NCBI GenBank assembly: GCA_017303875.1
Contig: JAFLBP010000012.1
Location: 106,191-170,190, forward strand
Length of the DNA stretch: 64,000 nt
Direction of reading: 5' to 3'
Source: Chitinophagales bacterium
Lineage (GTDB): Bacteria; Bacteroidota; Bacteroidia; Chitinophagales; Saprospiraceae
This document shows, in pieces, positions 27,797 to 35,779 of this stretch. Position numbers and translations under genes: made by a program. Position 1 is the stretch's first letter, and the number at the start of each line of letters is the position of its first letter. The notes beneath the pieces were generated by a model. It ran no database searches and was not told where the DNA came from. It saw nothing but the letters and a program-made list of their open reading frames with translations.

Positions 27797-29101
27797 ATGA
27801 AGAATAATACTGAATCCAATGCGATTACGCAACGACTTGATTTGTTGCGTGCTGCTTATTCCACCTTTCACAAGGATAAAGCTGCCTTGCTTTGTCTTTG
27901 GCTGCCGCAGTTGGATGAGGTCCAGATGATTGATGCCTTCGTGCAGTATGAAAATTCTGAAGTTGGCATTACGCCCGATTTTTTCCTGACCTTTTCGTCG
28001 CCATTTCTCAATGCCAAGTCGTATGGGCAACACTTGTTGGCTGAAGTACATCAATATTTTGGAAAAAACGGGGAACTGCTCCGGGAAGCGGCGTTGCCGG
28101 ACGATATAAAAATACCTCAAAATGCAGAAACGCCTTTTGCCGTTTTCCAGCCGCTGTCGGAATTTGCCCGCAAGGCACAACCACTACTCTATGTTGTAGC
28201 CTATCTCAAACCCTCCGAGGTGTCAGATTTCGCGCAGTGGGAACAATGGATTGCCGATGCCCTGCAACAAGGCCTGGCACCACAGGTCAGGCTGATGCTT
28301 GCTGTACCGGAACAATATTATCCATTTTATGCGTTGCGTAAAGCGTATAAATCCCAGGTAAAAAACCTTGTCCCGGATCTCAACATGCCAGATGCGCTTC
28401 GTCAATTGGCTTCTACCGGTAACTTGCAAGATCCAGCTGTTCAGTTTCGGTTATTATTTTTGGAAATGGGGCAGGCTGCCGGTGCAAAGGACTTCGAACG
28501 GCTGAACACCGCCGCTGAAAAAGCACTTGCTCTGACGCAGGAACAAGGATGGGATCAAATGGAATTTACGGTGAGAACTGCCTACGGCGCTCATCTGCAA
28601 CCACACAAGCATTTACAAAAAGCAGCACTTGACGAATATGTTAAAGGCCGGCAAATCGCCGACAGGATGGTTCAGCAGGGACATCCACTCGGCGGGCAAA
28701 TATTCCTGCAGTCGCGCCTGTTTTATGGGGCCGGGTTGCTCAATGCCGGTCAATATCCCGAAGCCGCGCAGGAATATGAGGCCGCAGCCGCAAAAATTGC
28801 AGGCGATGAGCAACAGCGTTTTCAATACATGGAAACATGTCGGCTCGCCGGCCAGAGTCATATGCTGGCTGGAAATCATGAAAAAGCCTGGTCGTATTAT
28901 CTAAATGCCCTCGATGCCGCAGAACTTCTGGATGCCGAACAGCGATACAACACCTTATTATTATACGTTGCCGCCGCGCTGATCAGGCTCATACCCAAAG
29001 CGAATCAAGAACGAAAGGAAACTGAAATAAGAGATAGAATCGCCCGTTTAATCGGCCCTGACTGGGAAAGTCAAATGAAAAACCAAAAAATAAGTGCCTG
29101 A
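27797..29101 (+). CDS. TPR-containing protein, probable adaptor/chaperone for the PAAR-Rhs effector
   Basis: A 434-residue soluble protein without signal peptide. Residues 1-200 form an alpha/beta domain of unknown family (LLCLWLPQLDEVQMIDAFVQ; LRQVRLMLAVPEQYYPF type). Residues about 230-420 are TPR-like helical repeats (EKALALTQEQGWDQME; NAGQYPEAAQEYEAAAAKIA; LAGNHEKAWSYYLNALDAA). Its TGA overlaps the Rhs ATG as TGATG, so the two are translationally coupled. PAAR-Rhs effectors are often preceded by a dedicated loading chaperone (the Eag/DUF1795 or Tap/DUF4123 roles). This protein is in that place but shows neither domain. The function is inferred from coupling. Confidence 0.7.
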   Translation: MKNNTESNAITQRLDLLRAAYSTFHKDKAALLCLWLPQLDEVQMIDAFVQYENSEVGITPDFFLTFSSPFLNAKSYGQHLLAEVHQYFGKNGELLREAALPDDIKIPQNAETPFAVFQPLSEFARKAQPLLYVVAYLKPSEVSDFAQWEQWIADALQQGLAPQVRLMLAVPEQYYPFYALRKAYKSQVKNLVPDLNMPDALRQLASTGNLQDPAVQFRLLFLEMGQAAGAKDFERLNTAAEKALALTQEQGWDQMEFTVRTAYGAHLQPHKHLQKAALDEYVKGRQIADRMVQQGHPLGGQIFLQSRLFYGAGLLNAGQYPEAAQEYEAAAAKIAGDEQQRFQYMETCRLAGQSHMLAGNHEKAWSYYLNALDAAELLDAEQRYNTLLLYVAAALIRLIPKANQERKETEIRDRIARLIGPDWESQMKNQKISA

Positions 29102-32100
29102 TGTTTTTATCTGTCACTGAATTCGATCCCGTTATTGGTATTGACGTACACATTGTACTAATACCCACTCCGGCAGGTCCGGTGCCTACGCCATTGCCGC
29201 ATCCATTCATCGGGTTAATGCTTAACCCGCTGGACTGGATACCCTTTTTTAACAGTATTCGAATTAATTATATGCCCGCCGCTGGAGTAGCCAGTAATGC
29301 CATGAATGCTCCTCCCGGCCATATCCCGCAAGGCGGCCCCTGGATGAAAGGGACCGTTGGTAATGAAGCCATGATTATGCTTGGCAGTAGTAATACCACC
29401 GGCGGTGGAAAACTTATGGCAATCGGTCCAATGATTGTGCTGAGTTGCTCTTGCATCGGAACCCCTCCGATAAAAATGAGCAACGAAATGGCGGCCGCTG
29501 TTACTTACTTGCCTACCTCCACCGTACTTCCGATACCTAAAGGGAGTCCGGTGCTGCTGGGGGGGTATCCAATGCCCGACCTGAAAGCGCTGGCCATGGC
29601 ATTCGCCATGAAAATCGGGATGACCTGGCTTAAAGGCAAATTGCGCGGTTGGCAACAGAACAGCAGCGCATGGCAAAACCTGAGTAATCGCCTCAATCAA
29701 TTTGCCGATAATCTGTTTGGTGAGGATAACTGGTTCCGAAACCTGGTCCGTCGGGGTATTTGCGCCGTCACAGGTCACCCGGTTGATATTGCCACCGGTA
29801 AGGTTTTTACCGATATCGTCGACTTTGAAATACCAGGGCCTTTACCCTTCCGTTGGGAAAGGGTATGGTATTCCACTTCTGTTTATAATGGACCGATTGG
29901 ACATGGCTGGCACCACAACTATGACCTGAATCTTCAATACAGCAAAGAAGCCCGTTGTATCCTGATCCGAATGGATGATGGCCGCCTGATTACTTTTCCG
30001 GAATTGCAGCCTGGCGAAATGGCCTTTTGCAGGCAGGAACGCATGCAGCTGCGCCGCGAAGATGACCATTACATACTGCGTTCGCCCGATCAACTTTATT
30101 ATAAGTTCAAGGCCCCGACCGGGCGTAGTACTGCTATACAGTCCCTTTTGAGTGTTTCTAATAACGCCGGTTTTAGCCTGCTGTTCAACTATGATGCCCT
30201 GGGGCGGCTCACGCAGGTTCAGGATCATGCGGGGCACCGATTCCGTGTTGAGCACAACAGCTTCGGGCAAATTGCAGCCATTTTTGCACCCCATCCTGAA
30301 ATGCCTGGTGCCGAATTTCCATTGGTGCGCTATCGCTATGATCCGCAGGGAAATCTTGTAGAAGCACTTAATGCAGCAAATGCGGCTTTTAAATATCGCT
30401 ATCAACGCCACCTGCTGGTGCAGGAAACCAATCGCAACGGATTGTCTTTTTACTTTGAATACGACGGTGAAGACCATCAGGCCTGGTGCACGCGCACCTG
30501 GGGCGATGATGGCATCTATAACCATAAACTAACCTATAACCGGGAGGAACGCTGGACGATTGTTGAAAATTCATTAGGCCAGAAAACCAAATATTTCTGG
30601 AATGCCGATGGCCTGGTTTTTAAAACCATTGATCCTCTTGGTTATGAACGAATCACCAGATACGGCGAATTTTGTCAAATTATTGCAGAAATTGACGAAC
30701 TTGGGCAGCTTACCGCCTATGAATACGATGTCTTTGGGAATAAAACAGGTATTGTTTACCCGGATGGCGCTTCCGTCAAAATGCAGTTTGATGATGACCG
30801 TATGGTGGCAGCTAAAGATGAAAACGGCGGCAAATGGGCCTGGCAATACAATGATCAACAGCAACTCGTAGCAAGAACTGATCCGGAAAAACAAATAACC
30901 CGCTATGCGTATCATAACGGTCTGATCAATACCATTATCGCACCAAATGGGGCAATAACCAAGGTGAAGTTTGATGAAAAACAAAACCTGGAAAGCGTCT
31001 TGCTTCCGGATGGCGCTGTGTCCTCCTGGAAATATGACTTGCTCGGCCGAAGTACCAGCTTTCAGGATGCCAGAGGCAATGTTACCGCACGAAAATATGA
31101 CCTGCTGGGCAGGGTCGTACAAATAGAGCATGCAGACGGTAATGTCCGGCTTATGGAATACGATGCCGAGGGGAATATCCTCCAGGCGAAAGACAATCAT
31201 CAGAATGTCCGGTACGAATATAAAGGCATGAATCGCCTGAAAGCCCGGACTGAAAATGGTACGCGCATTGAATTTACCTATAATACGGAAGAAGATCTGC
31301 TGGGTATTGTAAATGAATTTGGTTTTGTTTATCGCTTTGAACTGGACGCACGCCGAGATATTGTAACGGAATCTGGTTTTGATGGGCTTACCCGGCGTTT
31401 TCGCCGGGATGCCGCCGGCAGGGTAGCCGCTGTAGAGCGCCCGAACGGCAGTGCTGCACAATTTTCATACGATGCCAGAGGACGTGTTTTGGAAGTAGAC
31501 TACGGCAATCGTCATTTTGAACGCTATACTTATCGGCCCGACGGGCAGCTGATGTCGGCGAGCAATCCGAACCTCACCGTGCGATTTGAACGGGATGGTT
31601 TGGGGCGTGTGTTGAAAGAAACACAGGGTGCTTTTGTCGTCGAATCCGTGTATGATAAATCTGGTCTGCGCGTCGGACTCAGCTCCTCATTAGGTGCACA
31701 ACTCCGGATCGGGCGTAACCTCATGGGCGATGTAGAAAACATGGGTATCGAAAACGAAAGTATGAAAGGCTGGAGCGCTGCCTTCGAACGGGACCAGACC
31801 GGCCTGGAGATCGAACGAAAACTGCCCGGGGGGGTGCGCAACCGATGGGAGCGCGATAAACTGGGGCGGCCCCTGCTCCAGGAGACCTCTGCCGGAAATG
31901 GACGCGCTGTACGTAAACGCGATTATCTGTGGGATGTAAATTACAGATTGCTGGAATTAACCGACGAAAAAGGCAGTATCCGATTCGAACACGATGCTTT
32001 TGGTAATCTTGCAGCTGCCTCGTACCCCGACGGTGAAACAGAATTGCGCATGCCAGATGCAGTGGGCAATCTATTCCGTACCCGGGATCGAAGCGATCGG

Positions 32101-33282
32101 AAATACGGCGCTGCCGGGCAGTTGCTGGAGTCGGAAAGCGCCCGTTATGATTACGACACCGAAGGCAATCTTATCCGAAAAAGCCGTCGTGATGGCAGCG
32201 TATGGCATTATGAATGGAATGCCGCCGGGATGTTGCGCCGGGTTATACGACCCGATGGCGATGCCGTCAGCTTTACTTATGATGCGCTTGGTAGGCGTAT
32301 TGCCAAGCAATACCGCAATCAGACCACCTGTTGGGTTTGGGACGGGAATTTCCCATTGCACGAATGGATCACAGAAGACCTGCCTTTGGCACCTGTCTCT
32401 CCGGAGCCAAAAGCATCCGGAATGCGTATCAGCGGCGGAAAAGGAATTAAAATAAAAGGCCGTGAACCGGAAGCACCATTACAAACCCCGGTAATGGAAG
32501 CAGGCATCGCTGAAGCAGATGGATTTCGCCCCGGAATACCGGATATGGCTGACCTGACGACCTGGTTGTTCGAACCTGAAGGTTTTGCGCCAATAGCAAA
32601 GTTGCAGCAGGATACCCAATACAGCATCGTGAGCGATCACCTCGGAACCCCCGTTGGCATGTACAGCGCCGAAGGTGAAAAAATTTGGGATATGGACTTG
32701 TCTGTTTACGGAGAAGTGCGATCTTTGCAAGGCTGGCGGGAGGCATGTCCTTTCCGTTACCCTGGCCAATACGAAGATGTTGAAACGGGGCTGTATTACA
32801 ATCGCTTCCGGTATTATGATCCGGAAGATGGGTTGTATGTGAGTCAGGATCCGATTAGAATAGTTTTAGGATTTTCTGTTGCTTATTACACATGGACTAG
32901 TACTTTGCCATCTGTTAATTTATTCGACCTTAATTTTAATGTGTCTCTAACTAGTTATGTCTTTGATGTTAATAAATTTATTGACCCACATGGATTAGTA
33001 TCGATATTTAGAGAGGGAGGGATTAATGTTCATGCTTATCCAGGTCCTGCTGTAGGAGGAACAGAACATGCTCCTTTACACGTTCACGTTTATGAAAACG
33101 GAAGAGAGACAAGAGTACTAATGGAGGATTGGGTGGATAATGGGAGAGTAAAAGGGGTGGCCGGTGATGTTTATCCAGGTGATGTCAATTATTTGAGTCG
33201 TCGTGCTACAAGAGCAATTGCGGCTAATCAAGATGACATTGCTCGTAGAGCAAGAAGTGTATTTGAAAATGGATGCAAATAA
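29101..33282 (+). CDS. T6SS PAAR-like / Rhs-repeat polymorphic toxin
   Basis: A 1393-residue effector. Residues 1-175 resemble a PAAR-like (DUF4150) domain with hydrophobic segments (IPTPAGPVPTPLPHPFIG; LSCSCIGTPPIKMSN; VLLGGYPMPDLKAL) and fit on the VgrG tip. A DUF6531-like module follows at about 222-300 (GHPVDIATGKVFTDIVDFEI; GPIGHGWHHNYDL), then some 25 YD repeats forming the Rhs shell, the Rhs core end YNRFRYYDPEDGLYVSQDPI at about 1235-1254, and a DPHGL motif at 1295-1299 that fits the autocleavage site. The last 94 residues are the toxin tip; they carry HAPLHVHV and a helical end RRATRAIAANQDDI that recall DUF4160 proteins. Base composition becomes AT-rich at about 32860, which marks tip exchange. 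Confidence 0.92.
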   Translation: MFLSVTEFDPVIGIDVHIVLIPTPAGPVPTPLPHPFIGLMLNPLDWIPFFNSIRINYMPAAGVASNAMNAPPGHIPQGGPWMKGTVGNEAMIMLGSSNTTGGGKLMAIGPMIVLSCSCIGTPPIKMSNEMAAAVTYLPTSTVLPIPKGSPVLLGGYPMPDLKALAMAFAMKIGMTWLKGKLRGWQQNSSAWQNLSNRLNQFADNLFGEDNWFRNLVRRGICAVTGHPVDIATGKVFTDIVDFEIPGPLPFRWERVWYSTSVYNGPIGHGWHHNYDLNLQYSKEARCILIRMDDGRLITFPELQPGEMAFCRQERMQLRREDDHYILRSPDQLYYKFKAPTGRSTAIQSLLSVSNNAGFSLLFNYDALGRLTQVQDHAGHRFRVEHNSFGQIAAIFAPHPEMPGAEFPLVRYRYDPQGNLVEALNAANAAFKYRYQRHLLVQETNRNGLSFYFEYDGEDHQAWCTRTWGDDGIYNHKLTYNREERWTIVENSLGQKTKYFWNADGLVFKTIDPLGYERITRYGEFCQIIAEIDELGQLTAYEYDVFGNKTGIVYPDGASVKMQFDDDRMVAAKDENGGKWAWQYNDQQQLVARTDPEKQITRYAYHNGLINTIIAPNGAITKVKFDEKQNLESVLLPDGAVSSWKYDLLGRSTSFQDARGNVTARKYDLLGRVVQIEHADGNVRLMEYDAEGNILQAKDNHQNVRYEYKGMNRLKARTENGTRIEFTYNTEEDLLGIVNEFGFVYRFELDARRDIVTESGFDGLTRRFRRDAAGRVAAVERPNGSAAQFSYDARGRVLEVDYGNRHFERYTYRPDGQLMSASNPNLTVRFERDGLGRVLKETQGAFVVESVYDKSGLRVGLSSSLGAQLRIGRNLMGDVENMGIENESMKGWSAAFERDQTGLEIERKLPGGVRNRWERDKLGRPLLQETSAGNGRAVRKRDYLWDVNYRLLELTDEKGSIRFEHDAFGNLAAASYPDGETELRMPDAVGNLFRTRDRSDRKYGAAGQLLESESARYDYDTEGNLIRKSRRDGSVWHYEWNAAGMLRRVIRPDGDAVSFTYDALGRRIAKQYRNQTTCWVWDGNFPLHEWITEDLPLAPVSPEPKASGMRISGGKGIKIKGREPEAPLQTPVMEAGIAEADGFRPGIPDMADLTTWLFEPEGFAPIAKLQQDTQYSIVSDHLGTPVGMYSAEGEKIWDMDLSVYGEVRSLQGWREACPFRYPGQYEDVETGLYYNRFRYYDPEDGLYVSQDPIRIVLGFSVAYYTWTSTLPSVNLFDLNFNVSLTSYVFDVNKFIDPHGLVSIFREGGINVHAYPGPAVGGTEHAPLHVHVYENGRETRVLMEDWVDNGRVKGVAGDVYPGDVNYLSRRATRAIAANQDDIARRARSVFENGCK

Positions 33283-33646
33283 TAAATTCGAGATGAAAAT
33301 TGATTTGAATATTTCAAGAAATGAAATTATTCAGTTTTATACTGACAGTCAAGGTATGCTACCTGGATTGTCAGAGTTATTAAGTACGACTGATTTACAC
33401 AAGTTGATAGAAAAGCATATTGGAACAGAATATGAAAATGCATTATATGAGTCAATAGCCTGTCATAAAAATGTCGACGAACACTTACACCTGAAAATAA
33501 TTGTTTTGTCGAATAATGCACCTGAAGTTGCGAATGGAGTTGCAACTTCAGGTAAGTGTAGTAAATTAGTTCTAAACCATTTATTAAATCATTCATATCA
33601 ATCAGTTCGTGAGCACGCTAAACTGGCCTTAAAATTATTAATGTAG
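33269..33646 (+). CDS. Probable immunity protein for the Rhs toxin tip
   Basis: A 125-residue protein (start MDANNKFEMKID at 33269; MKIDLNISR at 33293 is an alternative) that overlaps the Rhs stop by 14 bp. It is cytosolic, mixed alpha/beta, ends with a helical repeat-like segment (SVREHAKLALKLLM), and has the same AT-rich composition as the toxin tip. Its place directly after a polymorphic toxin is the usual one for the cognate immunity gene. No known immunity family was recognised. Confidence 0.7.
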   Translation: MDANNKFEMKIDLNISRNEIIQFYTDSQGMLPGLSELLSTTDLHKLIEKHIGTEYENALYESIACHKNVDEHLHLKIIVLSNNAPEVANGVATSGKCSKLVLNHLLNHSYQSVREHAKLALKLLM

Positions 33647-33760
33647 TTAGTACTGTTGTTTCTTGAATATTTGCTTAACAGTGTAATTACTTAAATATTT
33701 TGATTTATTAATCCACATAATAGAAAAATCTTATTTTCATCACCATAAACCACACACCAA

Positions 33761-34042
33761 ATGGCAAGACCACATTTTTCTCATTCGACCATTGATGCGG
33801 CTTATCGGCGCCAGCGGTATCGCTGCGCACTTTGCGGAGAAAGCCTGCGCAAACTCTGGAACTGGTATGCGGAGCGCTCCTTTGCGCATCACATCCGACG
33901 GGTGGCCGACGGAGGGGTACACACCCTCGACAATTGTGCCATACTCTGCGAAACCTGTCACCTGCAAGCCCATAACTGGGGTAATTACAGGCAGCCGGTC
34001 GAACTTTTGCGCAGCGAATTTCGCTATCTTAAGGGCAATTGA
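33761..34042 (+). CDS. Small HNH endonuclease
   Basis: A 93-residue HNH nuclease. Zinc ligands CxxC (C22, C25) and CxxC (C63, C66) frame the active-site motif, with HH at 43-44, N58 and H67/H71 in the stretch LDNCAILCETCHLQAH. The whole protein is little more than the nuclease domain and has no signal peptide. In this setting, after an Rhs toxin and its immunity gene, it may be a displaced orphan toxin tip or a stand-alone DNA-processing enzyme; the sequence does not decide. Confidence 0.8.
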   Translation: MARPHFSHSTIDAAYRRQRYRCALCGESLRKLWNWYAERSFAHHIRRVADGGVHTLDNCAILCETCHLQAHNWGNYRQPVELLRSEFRYLKGN

Positions 34043-34043
34043 T

Positions 34044-34202
34044 ATGGCTGCTCCCGCTAACGCCTCCCAAGGCCCACCCAAATGGGGCCGAAGGCTGCTC
34101 ATCGCAGTGGTCATCATCCTGTCGTTTTATTACATCGTCATTGAAGAAAACTACTGGGTTTTGAGCCGTGCGATCTGGGCATTTTTGAAATCACTTTTTT
34201 AA
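34044..34202 (+). CDS. 52-residue single-span membrane protein
   Basis: ATG at 34044 lies one base after the HNH stop. The product has a polar Pro-rich start (MAAPANASQGPPKWGRR), one membrane helix (LLIAVVIILSFYYIVI) and a short aromatic tail ending FLKSLF. It is 13 bp ahead of the next gene and so is in an operon with it. It could anchor or inhibit a neighbour. No family was recognised. Confidence 0.55.
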   Translation: MAAPANASQGPPKWGRRLLIAVVIILSFYYIVIEENYWVLSRAIWAFLKSLF

Positions 34203-34215
34203 GGATCGATCAAGT

Positions 34216-34839
34216 ATGATTGTTTACCTGAATTCAACAGATTTTGCACATTCGATTTATACGCGGCATCTCCGGGCCGATGGGTTAATTGCCTCCGATG
34301 TCCGGGTTATTCAGATTGACCGGGGTATCTCTGTTGCGGATATGGCTCGTGCAGTTATTAATAATGCGCGTACCGGACACCCGATAGCGGAACGCTCTAT
34401 TTATCGGCTTATCATCAATTCGCATGGTTCGCCGGGCAGTATCGCCATCGGGAATGGTATTAATGTGAATAATGTCAATGATTTGGCTCCGCTCCGGCCA
34501 TACTTCACGCCACTTTCGCAAGGGGGGCATGGTGTGCTGATTGATGCCTGTTTGGTGGCCGGTGGCTCAAGTACCTCCGGGCCATTGGTTTACGGCAGCG
34601 ATGACAATGCTTGCGAACAGGAGCCGCGCTTTCGTTATATTGGGAGTATGGTTTGCGAACCACGTGCAGGATATGGATTTATGATGGAGATGGCACGTGT
34701 GCTTGACACTAAAATTACGGCTGGTTTTAATATCCAGTTTGGGCCAAATGGCCGTGATGCGGGCGGGCTGGAAGGAAACTATATTCGAGTGTTTCCGAAT
34801 GGCCTTACGCAAATTATCGAACGTCAATATGTCTTTTAA
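34216..34839 (+). CDS. Caspase-fold (clan CD) cysteine peptidase-like protein
   Basis: A 207-residue protein with the clan CD arrangement: a hydrophobic strand ending in His-Gly (IYRLIINSHGSPGSI, H70-G71) and, 42 residues later, a second strand ending in Asp-Ala-Cys (HGVLIDACLVAGG, C112). This is the His/Cys dyad layout of caspases, CHAT and the DUF4347 domains. There is no signal peptide and no extra domain. It lies in the T6SS cargo cluster between a small membrane peptide and a coiled-coil membrane protein, so it could be an effector or a signalling protease. Peptidase activity is predicted, not shown. Confidence 0.7.
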   Translation: MIVYLNSTDFAHSIYTRHLRADGLIASDVRVIQIDRGISVADMARAVINNARTGHPIAERSIYRLIINSHGSPGSIAIGNGINVNNVNDLAPLRPYFTPLSQGGHGVLIDACLVAGGSSTSGPLVYGSDDNACEQEPRFRYIGSMVCEPRAGYGFMMEMARVLDTKITAGFNIQFGPNGRDAGGLEGNYIRVFPNGLTQIIERQYVF

Positions 34840-34860
34840 ACCTTTCAAATCTGAAAACGT

Positions 34861-35706
34861 ATGGTGATTAAAAATCGGGAGGAACGCTCAAGCGCTATCT
34901 GGCGTTTTATCGGAGTTGCCTCCATTCCGCTGCTGCTGCTTTTTATCAGTGGCTATTTTTTGGGTAATACTGCCGGAAATGAACAAGGGAAATTGCGTGA
35001 GTCTTTAACGCGTCTGGAGAATAGTCTCGACACCTGTAAAAGTCGTGTAGACAATTACCGGATCTTTTTCGGGAAAGCAGATTCGCTTCTAAATAAAATC
35101 AAGGACGGTGCAGAACAGCTTAGTGAATCGCTTGATGCGGCTGTTGAAGCGGGTACTTCTGTAGCCATTGGAGACTGGGATGATAAAAATTTCAGTGCTT
35201 ATCGGCTGCTAAAGCGCGAAATTGATGAACTGGAGCTGGATGCGTTGCAACGCAATAAATCGGATCAGGTTTTCATCACCAGCTTCGAAATGATTCGGAC
35301 AGTGAATGAGCTTACCAGGGCAAAACTTGATCTGATGCGTCAACAACGCTCGGGGAAACTTAATCGCAATCAGTTGGATTCTCTGGATGTGATACAAAAT
35401 GACATAGAGAAACGCCTGCAAGAACTCGATACCAAAACGGCTATTACTACCGCACAGAATAAAGTAATTAGCCTTCAGGCAGAACTTGATGTTTGTAAGG
35501 CGGAAGTAGCCCGTATCAAAGGCGCACCTACTGCTGCCGGCGGGGTTGATCGGGCAAAAATCGAGGCGCAATTGAGTATAATCAAAGGCGAGATTATTCC
35601 GAATTTACAAGCCACGTGGATCGGAAATGACAAAACCAGAATCAACAACCTACGCGAAAAGCTGCGTACACAGGTCAGTGAAATTGAAAGGGCATTAGGC
35701 AAATAG
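34861..35706 (+). CDS. Single-span coiled-coil membrane protein, possible T6SS TssO-like subunit
   Basis: A 281-residue protein with one helix near the N-terminus (IPLLLLFISGYFLG, about 20-34), then long coiled coils (about 40-75 and 165-225) and a helical end. TssO of Bacteroidota T6SS has an N-terminal membrane helix plus a coiled coil, but is usually shorter; the match here is one of architecture only. It ends the plus-strand cargo cluster and faces a strong bidirectional terminator. Confidence 0.55.
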   Translation: MVIKNREERSSAIWRFIGVASIPLLLLFISGYFLGNTAGNEQGKLRESLTRLENSLDTCKSRVDNYRIFFGKADSLLNKIKDGAEQLSESLDAAVEAGTSVAIGDWDDKNFSAYRLLKREIDELELDALQRNKSDQVFITSFEMIRTVNELTRAKLDLMRQQRSGKLNRNQLDSLDVIQNDIEKRLQELDTKTAITTAQNKVISLQAELDVCKAEVARIKGAPTAAGGVDRAKIEAQLSIIKGEIIPNLQATWIGNDKTRINNLREKLRTQVSEIERALGK

Positions 35707-35727
35707 TTTCCTAAGATAAATAAGAGC

Positions 35728-35775
35728 GGGGCAAAAATCCGAAAACACACTTAACGGGTTTTTGCCCCTTTTTTT
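35728..35775 (+). terminator. Terminator between convergent cargo and ubiquitin-like operons
   Basis: GGGGCAAAAA (35728-35737) pairs with TTTTTGCCCC (35759-35768), followed by seven T on the plus strand. It is 21 bp after the plus-strand gene stop and 5 bp before the PorP-like gene stop, so the stem probably serves both directions, more strongly the plus one. Confidence 0.85.
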
Positions 35776-35779
35776 AGAG

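Noticed and set aside
33520..33553. Inverted repeat CCTGAAGTTGC...GCAACTTCAGG as a terminator or recombination site
   Set aside because: It lies inside the immunity candidate gene in frame and has no T-run; single copy in the window.
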